Below, one piece after another: positions 1-9,632 of a stretch of DNA of 64,000 nt. The notes under the pieces were generated by a model. It was not told where the DNA came from, made no database searches, and was given only the letters and a program-made list of their open reading frames with translations. A program made the translations under genes and the position numbers. How positions within the stretch are numbered: position 1 is the stretch's first letter; each line of letters starts with the position of its first letter. The DNA is from Cylindrospermum stagnale PCC 7417 (GTDB lineage Bacteria; Cyanobacteriota; Cyanobacteriia; Cyanobacteriales; Nostocaceae). Location of the stretch: positions 3,933,501 through 3,997,500 of the forward strand of contig NC_019757.1 in assembly GCF_000317535.1 (NCBI RefSeq). Direction: 5' to 3'.

Positions 1-2
1 GG

Positions 3-3000
3 ATTGTTAACCAAGTATGCCAGTACTTTAGCCAAGGTGGTGTGGAAAATTTTGTTAACGCCCTCCAATTTGTCGCTGATACTTGCCTATTAACTACATT
101 CAATCCCCCACCACCCCAAGCTGTTCCTCGTGTTGGGTTGTATGAAGCGGGACAAGGCAGACAAGGAGGAATTATTGAAGAAGTTTCTTCTTCATCGACG
201 CCAATTACCAATTACCAATTACCAATTACCAATTACCGTTACCCTAAAGTGGGCATCTTGTTTTACCGTGCCCATTATCTGGCGGGAAACACTAAGGTAA
301 TTGATGCTCTGTGCGAAGCTTTGGTAAAAAGAAATTTACAACCTGTACCTGTGTTTGTTTCTTCGTTGCGGGAACCTGATATCAGCGCTGATTTGAGTGA
401 GTTTTTCCAGCCGAAAGACTCTGAGCATATTGCCGTTTTGCTGAATACCACGAGTTTTTCTTTGGCGCGGTTAGAAACAGAATCACCCCAAATTGAATTG
501 TGGGAAAACTTGGATGTCCCCGTGTTGCAGGTGATTCTCAGTGGCGGTGCTGTTGAGCAGTGGGAGTCTCAGTTTCAAGGGCTGACTCCCCGCGATATTG
601 CGATGAATGTGGCTTTACCAGAAGTCGATGGACGAATTATTAGCCGCGCCGTGTCTTTTAAAACGGTGCAAACTCGCAATCCTGACTTAGAAACAGATGT
701 GGTAGTTTATGAACCAGTTAGCGATCGCATTGAGTTTGTCGCCCAACTAGCGGCCAATTGGGCACGATTACGGGCTAAACCACCCCAAGAACGCCGTATA
801 TCTCTAATTTTGGCAAATTACCCCAACAGCAATGGCCGCCTCGCTAATGGTGTGGGTTTGGATACGCCAGCTAGTTGTGTGGAAATTCTCAAGGCTTTAC
901 AGTTGGCTGGGTATTATGTGGAAAATATCCCCGCTGATTCAGATGAGTTGATTCAGCGTCTCACCGCTGGTGTTACTAATGATCCTGAAGGTAGGGACTG
1001 GCGTCCAGTGCAGCAAAGTCTTTCGCTGGCTGAGTATCAGGAGTATTTTGCTGCTTTGCCGGCAGTCGTGCAGCAAGGGATTAGTGAGCGTTGGGGGTGG
1101 GATTTGGAAACGAACCGCCCAGACGCAGAGGAGAAGGCGTCTTTTCCGATTGCGGGAATTCAACTGGGTAATGTGTTTGTGGGCATTCAGCCGGCGAGAG
1201 GCTATGATGTTGACCCTAGCTTGAATTATCATGCGCCGGATTTGCAACCAACTCATGCTTATTTAGCGTTTTATTATTGGGTTAGGGAATCTTTTGGTAC
1301 AGATGCGGTGGTTCATGTGGGGAAACATGGAAATTTAGAATGGCTCCCCGGTAAAAGTGTGGCTTTGTCTAGCAATTGTTATCCTGAAGTCGCTTTGGGA
1401 GCAATGCCTCACCTGTACCCGTTTATTGTCAATGATCCTGGTGAGGGTTCACAAGCAAAGCGTCGCGCCCAAGCGGTAATTATCGATCACCTCACGCCGC
1501 CGATGACTCGCGCTGAACTTTATGGTTCTTTGCAACAGTTAGAAAATTTAATTGATGAATATTACGAAGCTGAAAGTTTAGATCCTTCCCGTTTACCTGT
1601 AATTTGTTCGCGCATTCGGGAACTAGTCATTACAGAAAATCTCTACCGGGATTTGGGAATTCATAGTGAAAAAGACATTGGGGATTTAGAAGCTTTAATC
1701 TTGAATTCCATCGATGGTTATCTTTGCGAATTGAAAGAAGCCCAAATCCGTGATGGGTTACACATTTTCGGGCAATGTCCCCAAGGAAGGCAACTGCGAG
1801 ATTTAATTATAGCGATCGCCCGCCTCCCCAACCGCCACTCCATCGGCATCACCCGCGCCATCGCCCAATATTGGAATTTAGACTTCGACCCCCTCACCGC
1901 CGATTTGTCAATGGACTGTAGGGGCGGGGAAACCCCGCCCTCTTCGCCCTCCGCAGCAGTAGTTGTCAATGGCAAAGACTGTCGCACCAATGGCGATGTT
2001 GTGGAAGTCCTAGAAGAACACGCCGCCCTCTTAGTTGAACAACTCATCACCCAAAACTCTTACGGGCACAGCAATGCTGTACTCCTACAGACTCACAGCC
2101 CACTAGGCAAGACACTTGACTGGATAAACGCCAAACTCCTGCCAGCGCTGCAACAAACCCAAGCAGAAATTACCAACCTGTTACACGGACTCAACGGCGG
2201 ATATGTCCAGAGTGCCCCCGCCGGCGCACCCACACGCGGACGTCCAGAAGTTTTACCCACAGGGAGAAACTTTTATTCTGTGGATATTCGCGCTATTCCC
2301 ACAGAAACTGCTTGGGATATCGGCAGAAAAGCCGCCGAAACCCTGATTGAAACCTACACCCAGGAACATGGTGAATATCCCAAAACACTAGGGTTATCAT
2401 TATGGGGCACTGCCACCATGCGGACTGGCGGTGATGATATCGCCGAGGCATTGGCTTTACTTGGTACACAACCTGTTTGGGATGGTGCAGCACGGCGAGT
2501 AGTGGATTTTGAAATTTTACCTCTGGCGATTTTGGGGCGTCCTCGTGTCGATGTCACTTTGCGAATTTCTGGATTTTTCCGGGATGCTTTTCCTAACTTG
2601 ATTGATTTATTCTCTCAAGCAGTAGCAGCAGTAGCGGCCTTGGATGAACCGCCAGAACAAAACCCCTTAGCCGCTACAGTTCGCCAAGAGATTGATTTGT
2701 GGACTACAGAGGGTTTAAGTTTAGAAGATGCGGAAATGCGATCGCAATACCGCGTTTTTGGTTCTCAACCCGGTGCTTATGGTGCTGGACTCCAAGGCTT
2801 AATCGCCTCGCAAAACTGGCAAGATGACCAAGATTTAGCCCAAGCGTACATCAATTGGAGTTGTTACGCCTACAGCAGCGCCAACTCTCAAGTTTCGGGG
2901 GGATTACAAGGAATTTCAGCCCCTGAAGCATTTGGACAACGCTTGGAACAAATGCAAATTGTCTTGCACAATCAAGACAACCGCGAACACGACTTACTCG

Positions 3001-3488
3001 ATTCTGATGATTATTACCAATTTCAGGGTGGGTTAACAGCAGCAGTGCGTTCTCTCCAGGGAAAAAATCCCCAAACCTATTTTGGTGATAACTCCATTCC
3101 CGCCCAACCCCGTGTTCGCCAACTCAAAGAAGAAATCGCCCGGGTGTATCGTTCTCGCGTAGTTAATCCCAAGTGGATAGCCGGAGTGATGCGTCACGGT
3201 TATAAAGGTGCATTTGAAATGGCAGCCACGGTAGATTATTTATTTGCCTACGATGCCACAGCTAACTGTGTAGAAGACCATATGTATCAGGGAATAGTGC
3301 AAACATACTTACTAGATCCAGTCGTCTCCGAATTCATTCAGGAAAAAAACCCGTGGGCGTTGCGTGATATTGCTGAAAGATTGCTCGAAGCACATCAGCG
3401 CAATTTATGGGAGGATGTAAGTACACAGACACTGGAAAACTTGCGAAACCTAGTACATCAAGCTGAAGCAGCGATCGAAGAAAAATAA
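3..3488 (+). CDS. cobN: Cobaltochelatase subunit CobN (5' end outside the window)
   Basis: Large subunit of the ATP-dependent cobaltochelatase (or the related H subunit) that inserts cobalt into hydrogenobyrinate a,c-diamide in the aerobic cobalamin pathway. The frame is open from base 3, and the codons before the first GTG (base 42) read like CobN, so the gene starts upstream of the window and about 100 or more residues are missing. Recognisable CobN blocks include VGILFYRAHYLAGN, HVGKHGNLEWLPGK, the ADLS region and the C-terminal RHGYKGAFEMAATVDYLF. Two low-complexity stretches interrupt the family sequence in frame: a CCAATTA heptamer run (bases 201-237) and a GGGCGGGG/CCCCGCCC palindrome (1922-1940). 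The next gene starts 18 bases after the stop, so the two are probably co-transcribed. The family call is firm; only the CobN/ChlH naming could be argued, and motif order favours CobN. Confidence 0.93.
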   Translation: MVNQVCQYFSQGGVENFVNALQFVADTCLLTTFNPPPPQAVPRVGLYEAGQGRQGGIIEEVSSSSTPITNYQLPITNYRYPKVGILFYRAHYLAGNTKVIDALCEALVKRNLQPVPVFVSSLREPDISADLSEFFQPKDSEHIAVLLNTTSFSLARLETESPQIELWENLDVPVLQVILSGGAVEQWESQFQGLTPRDIAMNVALPEVDGRIISRAVSFKTVQTRNPDLETDVVVYEPVSDRIEFVAQLAANWARLRAKPPQERRISLILANYPNSNGRLANGVGLDTPASCVEILKALQLAGYYVENIPADSDELIQRLTAGVTNDPEGRDWRPVQQSLSLAEYQEYFAALPAVVQQGISERWGWDLETNRPDAEEKASFPIAGIQLGNVFVGIQPARGYDVDPSLNYHAPDLQPTHAYLAFYYWVRESFGTDAVVHVGKHGNLEWLPGKSVALSSNCYPEVALGAMPHLYPFIVNDPGEGSQAKRRAQAVIIDHLTPPMTRAELYGSLQQLENLIDEYYEAESLDPSRLPVICSRIRELVITENLYRDLGIHSEKDIGDLEALILNSIDGYLCELKEAQIRDGLHIFGQCPQGRQLRDLIIAIARLPNRHSIGITRAIAQYWNLDFDPLTADLSMDCRGGETPPSSPSAAVVVNGKDCRTNGDVVEVLEEHAALLVEQLITQNSYGHSNAVLLQTHSPLGKTLDWINAKLLPALQQTQAEITNLLHGLNGGYVQSAPAGAPTRGRPEVLPTGRNFYSVDIRAIPTETAWDIGRKAAETLIETYTQEHGEYPKTLGLSLWGTATMRTGGDDIAEALALLGTQPVWDGAARRVVDFEILPLAILGRPRVDVTLRISGFFRDAFPNLIDLFSQAVAAVAALDEPPEQNPLAATVRQEIDLWTTEGLSLEDAEMRSQYRVFGSQPGAYGAGLQGLIASQNWQDDQDLAQAYINWSCYAYSSANSQVSGGLQGISAPEAFGQRLEQMQIVLHNQDNREHDLLDSDDYYQFQGGLTAAVRSLQGKNPQTYFGDNSIPAQPRVRQLKEEIARVYRSRVVNPKWIAGVMRHGYKGAFEMAATVDYLFAYDATANCVEDHMYQGIVQTYLLDPVVSEFIQEKNPWALRDIAERLLEAHQRNLWEDVSTQTLENLRNLVHQAEAAIEEK
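201..237 (+). repeat. Heptamer tandem repeat CCAATTA inside cobN
   Basis: About five head-to-tail copies of CCAATTA. Because the unit is 7 bases, every third copy returns to the same phase, so the run encodes a 7-residue period (PITNYQL, then PITNYRY) without breaking the frame. It lies just before the conserved VGILFYRAHYL block, in a region where CobN proteins tolerate length variation. Confidence 0.85.
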
Positions 3489-3506
3489 CTGGTGTAGGAA
3501 ACGAAT

Positions 3507-4688
3507 ATGGAAAACCTTGCGTATTTGCACCTAGCTTTTGCCTATGAAGACAGCGAATCTAGCGAATTAATTTCCCTGAGCGCTTTGTTCAACACAGCAG
3601 CAGCGCCAGACTGGAAACGGCTGTCTAGCAGAGCTTGGAAGTATATGCTCCCCCTAGCTCTCACTTTGTCTGTTCTCGGCGCTGTTAGCAGTGCTTTAGC
3701 CCTAGAACGAGGCGATCAAGGCCCTTCAGTCAGAAATTTGCAACAAAAGTTAAAAAGTGCAGGCTTTTATCAAGCTCCCGTAACCCAAGTATATGACTTT
3801 TCCACAGAAGATGCTGTGCGACGCTTTCAAAAAGCCGCTGGCTTACCCGTTGACGGCATAGTCCAAACAACCACTCTCCAAAAATTAGACAATTGGCGGA
3901 CAACTCCTACGACTACACCAGCCAAAAAAACCAGTACGGCGAGTCCACAAATTAACAAAACCAGTACGGCGACTACACCAGCCAAAAAAGCCAGTACCGT
4001 GAGTACACAAACTAACAAAATCAGTACTGCTAATTCATCAACCAGAAACCGCCGCAATTCCAACTTTCTGACTAAAGGCGATGAAGGTGAAAATATCAGG
4101 GTTCTGCAAGAACGCTTACGAATTGCCGGCTTTTATTACGGGAACGCCACCGGGATATTTGGCCCAATTACCGAAGAAGCTGTCAAGCGGTTCCAAACGG
4201 CTTATAAATTAGACCCTGATGGTGTAGTTGGCCCAGCCACATTAAACAAATTACCGCCACTTGGCGTAGGTAATGGCGAAAATGCACCCAAAAAGGCGGT
4301 TAATCGCGAAAAACTCCGCCTTGGCGATCGCGGTGAAGCAGTGAGAGTTCTTCAAGAGCATTTAATCAAGGCAGGATATCTAGAGGGACAGCCCAATGGC
4401 TATTATGGCCCCTATACCGCAGATGCTGTGAGTCGCTTTCAGGCAGCTAATTACCTAGAGACAAATGGCGTAGCTGGGCCAACGACAAGAGGGAAGTTAT
4501 ATAGCCTAGTTAAGACTACTCCCAAAAGTGAGTTTAATACCCTGGAAATCCAAAGACGACTACAAGAGCGGGGTTTCTATAAAGGCCCCCTCAATGGCAT
4601 GATGGCAGATGACACCAAAAAAGCAATTAAGCAAGCCCAAGAATTTTACGGCATCAGTCTCGGTGATATCAGAAGCGGCAGCTATTAA
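3507..4688 (+). CDS. Peptidoglycan-binding (PG_binding_1) repeat protein
   Basis: A 393-residue protein that probably sits in the periplasm or at the wall. A hydrophobic segment at about residues 46-66 (MLPLALTLSVLGAVSSALA) looks like a signal peptide or anchor behind an unusually long N-terminal tail. Four PG_binding_1-type modules follow, each with the pattern GD.G..VR.LQ..L...GFY.....G.......AV..FQ, at about residues 70-130, 190-250, 270-330 and 345-385. A Thr/Ser/Lys-rich linker (about 133-185) is built from an imperfect internal repeat of about 22 residues (TTPAKK.ST.S.Q.NK). No catalytic domain is visible. Its position, downstream of cobN and convergent with furA, matches what I recall of Anabaena alr1690, whose transcript runs on as the antisense RNA alpha-furA. 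No clear terminator is visible between this stop and furA. Confidence 0.85.
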   Translation: MENLAYLHLAFAYEDSESSELISLSALFNTAAAPDWKRLSSRAWKYMLPLALTLSVLGAVSSALALERGDQGPSVRNLQQKLKSAGFYQAPVTQVYDFSTEDAVRRFQKAAGLPVDGIVQTTTLQKLDNWRTTPTTTPAKKTSTASPQINKTSTATTPAKKASTVSTQTNKISTANSSTRNRRNSNFLTKGDEGENIRVLQERLRIAGFYYGNATGIFGPITEEAVKRFQTAYKLDPDGVVGPATLNKLPPLGVGNGENAPKKAVNREKLRLGDRGEAVRVLQEHLIKAGYLEGQPNGYYGPYTADAVSRFQAANYLETNGVAGPTTRGKLYSLVKTTPKSEFNTLEIQRRLQERGFYKGPLNGMMADDTKKAIKQAQEFYGISLGDIRSGSY

Positions 4689-5357
4689 CGTAACCTCCGC
4701 TTAGGCATTGCAGTGTGATTCCCCAACTGATGGCCATTTGCTCAGAATAACAGTGGTTGTACCAATTTGAGAAATCAGCGCGACCGTTAAATCTTACAAA
4801 AGCTGATCCACTAGCTAGAGTCAGAATCCAAAATCTCAAATCGTTTGACTGAGCGCTGACGACGAAGTCTAAAATCCAAATTGTACTATCCCACTCAAGT
4901 GCTAAAGCGGCATCAACGCTCTTTGGCACTTGGGACAAACTGCATGGATTGTCAGTTGACAGTCAAGCAGGTGAAAACCCTCCCTTTGGGCTGTTTTCGC
5001 CCCAATCTTTAAAATTGAGTCGTTTTTGAACTCGATGGTACTGTTGCACTTAACACAGATTAGGTGATGGTGGTGATGGGGGTAGGGCTGGTTAATTTCA
5101 TAATGTTTATGTCCCTCTCCCAGTTCTAGTTCCCGCAAAATCCCCATCCTAGCCATCAACTTCAAAGTCCGATAGATAGTCGACAGACTGATGCCTTCAC
5201 CGTCAGTTTCTAGACGATGATAGAGATCCTCTGCGCTCAGATGTTCACCTTGCGGAAGTTCTTGAAAAATGTGTAAAATTGTTTCACGCTGGGGAGTCAA
5301 ACGCCAGCCTCGTTCGTTTAGTTCTGCCTTGAGTGAACCAGTTGTGTAGACAGTCAT
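4689..5357 (+). ncRNA. Possible alpha-furA antisense transcript (inferred)
   Basis: In Anabaena sp. PCC 7120 the transcript of the peptidoglycan-binding gene next to furA reads through into an RNA antisense to furA that lowers FurA levels (established knowledge). Here the same convergent arrangement is present, with 213 bases between the two stops and no strong hairpin plus T-tract on the plus strand. The RNA itself cannot be seen in DNA. Its 3' end is unknown and the coordinates only mark where it would lie. Confidence 0.35.
4902..5357 (-). CDS. furA: Ferric uptake regulator FurA
   Basis: Iron-responsive global repressor that binds AT-rich iron boxes as a dimer. The chosen start is the ATG at 5357 (MTVYTTGSLKAELNERGWRL), giving 151 residues, the length of Anabaena FurA. 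An upstream in-frame ATG at 5375 would add six unconserved residues. The winged helix includes STIYRTLKLM. The metal site has HKHYE and the five-His run PHHHHHLICVKC. Cysteines fall at 101, 104, 133, 141 and 144, exactly the pattern of Anabaena FurA, including the Cys141-Pro142 pair implicated there in haem binding. This favours FurA over the paralogues FurB/Zur and FurC/PerR. Neighbours sigC and the peptidoglycan-binding gene also fit. Confidence 0.93.
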   Translation of the reverse strand: MTVYTTGSLKAELNERGWRLTPQRETILHIFQELPQGEHLSAEDLYHRLETDGEGISLSTIYRTLKLMARMGILRELELGEGHKHYEINQPYPHHHHHLICVKCNSTIEFKNDSILKIGAKTAQREGFHLLDCQLTIHAVCPKCQRALMPL

Positions 5358-5375
5358 ACTAAATTTTCTCAACAA

Positions 5376-5470
5376 AGCCTGTTAGTTGAGAATATAGCAA
5401 ATGTTTCCAGCAATTTGCAACAATTGCAGCTTATTGAGAACATTTACTAAATGCTCAAGAAAAATTTATC
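5376..5470 (-). promoter_or_regulatory. Putative furA promoter with iron-box-like motifs
   Basis: Upstream of furA on the minus strand the AT-rich sequence has several TTCTCA/TGAGAA half-sites (around 5385, 5437 and 5456 on the plus strand, as TTGAGAA, TTGAGAAC and the related GCTCAAG). One overlaps a TATATT that could be a -10 box. Cyanobacterial FurA sites are loose AT-rich boxes containing TTCTCA-like cores, and furA is known to be autoregulated in Anabaena. Assignment is by eye only. Confidence 0.4.
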
Positions 5471-5822
5471 AAATCTTGATGAGAAATCACCTAACACATG
5501 ATCCCCACAGGCAAAAGATCCTGACAACAAAGTTAGGGACAGTCAGATCCCAATTAAATGCAAATATTTGGCTATAAGCTAGAGAAATATTTTGGCAGTG
5601 GAGATAAAGTTAATCGGCTCAACACTCCATAATCTAGATTTTGTTAAACTTGAATATTCACCGTGCTGATTTTAGATTTGGGATTTGGGTTTTCTAGAAA
5701 AATCCAGGCATTTAAATAATCGGTTTATTCCCCCCAAATTAATGCGGGTAGACTAACCAAATAATTTTATTGTTTTTAGCCCCTTGATTTATCTGTGGAA
5801 TCAAAAATCTAAAATTTGCTGA
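5376..5822. other. furA-sigC spacer
   Basis: A 447-base AT-rich spacer. The furA-proximal part holds the iron-box-like motifs. The rest contains no open frame with coding character and no clear terminator for sigC. A GATTTTAGATTTGGGATTTGGG string near 5665 is a common cyanobacterial spacer repeat. Confidence 0.6.
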
Positions 5823-7061
5823 CTAACTTAAGGATTCTAAGTAGTCACGGATGAGGTTACGTCGCTTGGGTTGGCGCAGCTTTTGCAGAGCTTTTGATTC
5901 AATTTGTCGTACTCGTTCCCGCGATAAGTCGAGAGCACGTCCAATTTCTGCTAACGAGTAAGGATGACCATCTGACAAACCAAACCGCATGAGAATTACA
6001 TCGCGTTCACGGCTAGTTAAATCATCCAAAAGATTGTGCAAGTCTCTTTGTAAAGATTCTCGCATTAACATTTCTTCTGGTGTCACACAGTCGGTTTCGA
6101 GTAATTCCCCTAACTCTGTATCTTTATCCTTTCCTACCTTAGTTTCTAGAGAAACAGAACGAGGCACCCTTAACAAAACTTCCCGTACTTGAGCAGGTGT
6201 CATTTCTAACTCAATTGCCAGGTCTTCTAAGGTGGGAGTGCGACCCTTTTCTTGAGCAATTTTGCGTTGGGCTTTTTTGATTTTGTTCAGTTTTTCTGTA
6301 ATGTGAACAGGCAGGCGGATCGTGCGGCTTGAAGTAGCGATCGCTCTTGTAATTCCCTGACGAATCCACCAATAGGCATAGGTACTAAAGCGATAACCTT
6401 TGGTGGGGTCAAATTTTTCCACCGCTCGTTCTAAACCTAGGGTACCTTCTTGGACTAAATCTAACAGTTCCAAACCACGATTTTGATATTTCTTGGCTAC
6501 AGAAACTACTAGGCGAAGATTAGCCTTGATCATGTGTTCTTTAGCTTGGAGTCCTTGGGATTGAACTTGATCCAGTTCTTCCACTGTCAGCTTGGCAGTT
6601 TCTGCCCAGCGACGCTTGCCATTTGCTAAAGTTGGTTTGAGATCCGGTAATTCTATACCAGCAGTGGTAGCCCATCTTTCCAAGGACGGGCGATGTCCGA
6701 GTTCAGAAGACAAACGTTCCTGAACTTCTATTAACCGGAGATAGGGCACAATCACTTCATCTCCTTGCTTGGCGGCGTTTGCAAGCACTGTCCGCATCCG
6801 CAAGTAGCGCTGAACTTTTTGAGCTTCGGAAACCTCTTCATCCCGCCCTAACAAGCGAACTCGACCGATTTCCTGAAGATATAGGCGCACTAAGTCTGTA
6901 CTACGACGGTTAGTGTTAGCAGGGTCAACAGAAGCCATCTCTAGTTCATGTAAATCATCTACCGACAATTCACCCTCATCAACCGAAAGATCATGGTCTA
7001 AGTTCCGACGGGACTTTGGGGTACCGAAGGCGGCATCTGCGTAAAAAGAAGTTGCTGGCAT
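5823..7061 (-). CDS. sigC: Group 2 RNA polymerase sigma factor (SigC type)
   Basis: Non-essential primary-like sigma-70 factor of 412 residues. Region 1.2 is at about residues 52-90 (STDLVRLYLQEIGRVRLL). Region 2 (about 180-250) contains NLRLVVSVAKKYQNRGLELLDL and the -10-binding STYAYWWIRQGITRAI. Region 3 follows, and region 4 (about 345-410) ends with the SLAEIGRALDLSRERVRQIE helix-turn-helix. Region 1.1 is short and acidic, as in group 2 factors. The adjacency to furA is the order I recall for sigC (all1692) in Anabaena 7120, which is why I use that symbol. The family is certain; the paralogue letter is an inference. Confidence 0.88.
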   Translation of the reverse strand: MPATSFYADAAFGTPKSRRNLDHDLSVDEGELSVDDLHELEMASVDPANTNRRSTDLVRLYLQEIGRVRLLGRDEEVSEAQKVQRYLRMRTVLANAAKQGDEVIVPYLRLIEVQERLSSELGHRPSLERWATTAGIELPDLKPTLANGKRRWAETAKLTVEELDQVQSQGLQAKEHMIKANLRLVVSVAKKYQNRGLELLDLVQEGTLGLERAVEKFDPTKGYRFSTYAYWWIRQGITRAIATSSRTIRLPVHITEKLNKIKKAQRKIAQEKGRTPTLEDLAIELEMTPAQVREVLLRVPRSVSLETKVGKDKDTELGELLETDCVTPEEMLMRESLQRDLHNLLDDLTSRERDVILMRFGLSDGHPYSLAEIGRALDLSRERVRQIESKALQKLRQPKRRNLIRDYLESLS

Positions 7062-7545
7062 AACGTCTCAATGGCTCCAGGTAACAATAGATTACGGTCA
7101 GCTAAAATAACGGTCAGCTAATCAACTGTTGCTATTGTTCCCGTGATTTTAGGTTTAATAACACGGTTGAGAATTCTAATACAGTTTCTTAATGAATTCT
7201 GTACCGATTTTTTCGGATACATTATTACCGAATGCTATCGGCTGCTGTATCTTTTTGATTGAACCAATAGCTATTCAAATCCACAGCTAGGCTTTAAATT
7301 AAGAATTACCTAATCAACATTTCAATCTGTTACTTTTGTAACGGAGTATAAACATATTCTAGTGAATATGATGATTATAAACTACATAGTCATATCTACA
7401 CGGGTAGGTCTGTGATTTCCTGATGATTTAGCAATTTTTTCCTCAGGATTATTTGGTAATAAGTAGTGGTAGTACTTATTGGCAGGCTGTTAGTAGTTTC
7501 GCCTAAAATGCTATCAGTGAACTCTTGTTTAACTATTAGCCAAAG
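7062..7545. other. sigC upstream spacer
   Basis: A 484-base AT-rich region that must hold the sigC promoter. An interrupted inverted repeat, GAATTC..CAGTTTCTTAATGAATTCTG, lies near 7170-7203. No RNA gene or credible small frame was found. Confidence 0.5.
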
Positions 7546-8589
7546 TTAATCGTTATACTCAGGCTTCATGTCTCGCAACATTAATTCATCAAGGGCTTGT
7601 CGGGGTGTGACTTCGCCCTGAAGTAACCGATAAACTTGCTCGGTAATCGGGATAACGATATTTTTCTGCTGGGCTATTTGCACCAATACTTGACAAGTGT
7701 TCACTCCCTCAGCGGTTCCTGATAAATTGGCGAGAATTTCTGTAAGTGTCTGGCCACTAGCTAGCTGGTAGCCAACTTGATAATTACGACTTAAGGGACT
7801 GTTACAGGTGGCTAGTAAATCACCTAGACCGGATAAACCATAGAATGTTCCTGTTTTTGCACCCCAAATATTGCCGATGCGAACCATTTCTGTGAGTCCA
7901 CGAGTAACTAAAGCAGCTTTGGCGTTAGTTCCTAGGTGTAAGCCGTCACAGACACCAGATGCGATCGCAATTACATTTTTGAGAGTTCCCCCCAGTTCTA
8001 CTCCCAAGCGGTCGGGATTAGTATATACCCGAAAACGATGAGAAGAAAATACCAGTTGTACCAGTTCAGCAGCAGCAGTGACATCACTGGCTACTACCGT
8101 TGCCGCTGGCAATTTTAGTTCAATCTCTTGAGATAAATTGGGCCCAGATAGAACGACGACTGCATGATCAGGGAATGCTGTTTGCCAAACTTGCGACGGT
8201 GTGCAAGTGGTTTGAGGATCTAGACCTTTTGTCGCCGTGACAAAAATTGTCTCTGGAGAAATGGGCGCATACTTGATTTGCTCCACTACATCCGCTACAC
8301 CTTTCATTGAAATAGCAGACAGGATTATATCAGCATCTTCTAAGATTGTTTCTAGAGGTTGTGACCCCCGACGCGACCACAGTCCCACCCGATGACCGTT
8401 TGCTGCTGCCAAATTTGCTAAGGCTGTACCCCAAGCACCAGCACCAAGAATTGCTACTGATTTGGGATTTGGCGGCAAGTTTTGCCCGTCGCTGGCGGTT
8501 TTTTCCTCCGTTGTGCAAAGGAGCGTGTCTGAAGGGTGGGCCTCCGAAGCAAACCTTGCCTGACGGATTTTGGATTTTGGATTAGTCAT
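7546..8589 (-). CDS. gpsA: Glycerol-3-phosphate dehydrogenase [NAD(P)+]
   Basis: Reduces dihydroxyacetone phosphate to sn-glycerol 3-phosphate for membrane lipid synthesis; cytoplasmic. The Rossmann motif VAILGAGAWGTALANLAAANG begins at about residue 44. Other family blocks are the catalytic-lysine region TATKGL, LSGPNLSQEI, ELGGTLKNVIAIASG and TFYGLSGLGDLLATC. The first ~43 residues are unlike the family and are encoded by spacer-type repeat DNA (GGATTTTGGATT and a GAAGGGTGGGCCTCCGAAGC block). The true start may be further in, but no better-placed ATG was found before the Rossmann fold. The NAD-binding half is compact, as in other cyanobacterial GpsA proteins. Confidence 0.9.
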   Translation of the reverse strand: MTNPKSKIRQARFASEAHPSDTLLCTTEEKTASDGQNLPPNPKSVAILGAGAWGTALANLAAANGHRVGLWSRRGSQPLETILEDADIILSAISMKGVADVVEQIKYAPISPETIFVTATKGLDPQTTCTPSQVWQTAFPDHAVVVLSGPNLSQEIELKLPAATVVASDVTAAAELVQLVFSSHRFRVYTNPDRLGVELGGTLKNVIAIASGVCDGLHLGTNAKAALVTRGLTEMVRIGNIWGAKTGTFYGLSGLGDLLATCNSPLSRNYQVGYQLASGQTLTEILANLSGTAEGVNTCQVLVQIAQQKNIVIPITEQVYRLLQGEVTPRQALDELMLRDMKPEYND

Positions 8590-8651
8590 TAGTCAAGAGT
8601 CAAAAGTCTTCCTATCACCCCACACTTGCTTACAAATCTAAAATCTAAAAT

Positions 8652-9530
8652 CTAAAATTGGCTGCGGGGGTTATGTTCCATTAATTCCCTCACTTGTTCA
8701 GCATGATATGAACTTCTGGTTAAGGGTGAGGAAACAAGTTGCAAAAATCCCAGTTCTTCACCGTATGCCTTCCAGGCGGCAAATTGCTCTGGGGTGATAA
8801 ATTCATTGACTTGTAAGTGTTTTTGACTGGGTTGGAGGTATTGTCCAATTGTCAGAATATCGCAATCGACTGCGCGGAGGTCTTGCATAACTTGGCGGAT
8901 TTCGGCATCAGTTTCACCGAGTCCGACCATGATACCGGATTTAGTGTATACCTTAGGGGCAATTTGGCGCGATCGCTGCAATAATTCTTTTGTGCGATCG
9001 TAATTCCCTTGGGGACGCACCCGGCGATACAAGCGGGGAACGGTTTCTGTGTTGTGGTTGAGTACTTCTGGCGCAGCTTGAAGAATTATCTCTAGAGCCT
9101 CCCAATTACCGCACAAGTCAGGAATCAGCACTTCAATTGTGGTGTGGGGTGAAACGCTACGGACTGCGGCTATACACTCGACGAACTGAGATGCACCCCC
9201 GTCGAGTAAGTCATCCCGATTTACAGAAGTGATCACAACGTGATTGAGTCGCATTCGGCGAACTGCTTCCGCCAGTCGTGCAGGTTCGGTGGGGTCTAGT
9301 GGTTTGGGTTTTTTCTCAAAGTCAATATCGCAGTAAGGACAAGCGCGTGTGCAAGCTGGGCCCATTATCAAAAATGTGGCAGTTCCAGCCTGGAAGCACT
9401 CACCAATATTCGGACAAGATGCTTCTTCGCAAACCGTATTCAGGGCTAAATCCCGCAAAATTTCTTTAACGTTACCAACTCGCTCCCATTGAGGGGCTTT
9501 TACCCGCAACCAGTCTGGTTTTACAGTCAC
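8652..9530 (-). CDS. lipA: Lipoyl synthase (radical SAM)
   Basis: Inserts two sulfur atoms into octanoyl chains on lipoyl-dependent enzymes. Both iron-sulfur clusters are visible: the auxiliary-cluster motif [12 protein letters not shown] (CX4CX5C) at about residues 34-45 and the radical SAM motif CTRACPYC at about 59-66. The C-terminal RSSYHAE supplies the conserved RSSY serine ligand of the auxiliary cluster. Length (292) is normal. Cyanobacteria often have two lipA copies; I cannot tell which this is. It is transcribed towards gpsA with a 62-base gap and could share its transcript. Confidence 0.95.
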   Translation of the reverse strand: MTVKPDWLRVKAPQWERVGNVKEILRDLALNTVCEEASCPNIGECFQAGTATFLIMGPACTRACPYCDIDFEKKPKPLDPTEPARLAEAVRRMRLNHVVITSVNRDDLLDGGASQFVECIAAVRSVSPHTTIEVLIPDLCGNWEALEIILQAAPEVLNHNTETVPRLYRRVRPQGNYDRTKELLQRSRQIAPKVYTKSGIMVGLGETDAEIRQVMQDLRAVDCDILTIGQYLQPSQKHLQVNEFITPEQFAAWKAYGEELGFLQLVSSPLTRSSYHAEQVRELMEHNPRSQF

Positions 9531-9632
9531 AATCCACTTTCACTACTCAAGTTATATAAATCTCATGATAGATAAATTTTTGTTTTTTAGCACTGGTTGT
9601 GATATGCTAGGATCAAATTGCCATTTTTACGG

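Noticed and set aside
4669-4938. 89-codon minus-strand frame overlapping the end of furA
   Set aside because: No conserved pattern; it overlaps two well-supported genes and contains the AATCCAAAATCTCAAATC spacer repeat.
4902-5357. Assignment as FurB/Zur or FurC/PerR
   Set aside because: Length 151 and cysteines at 101, 104, 133, 141 and 144 match FurA, and the neighbours do too.
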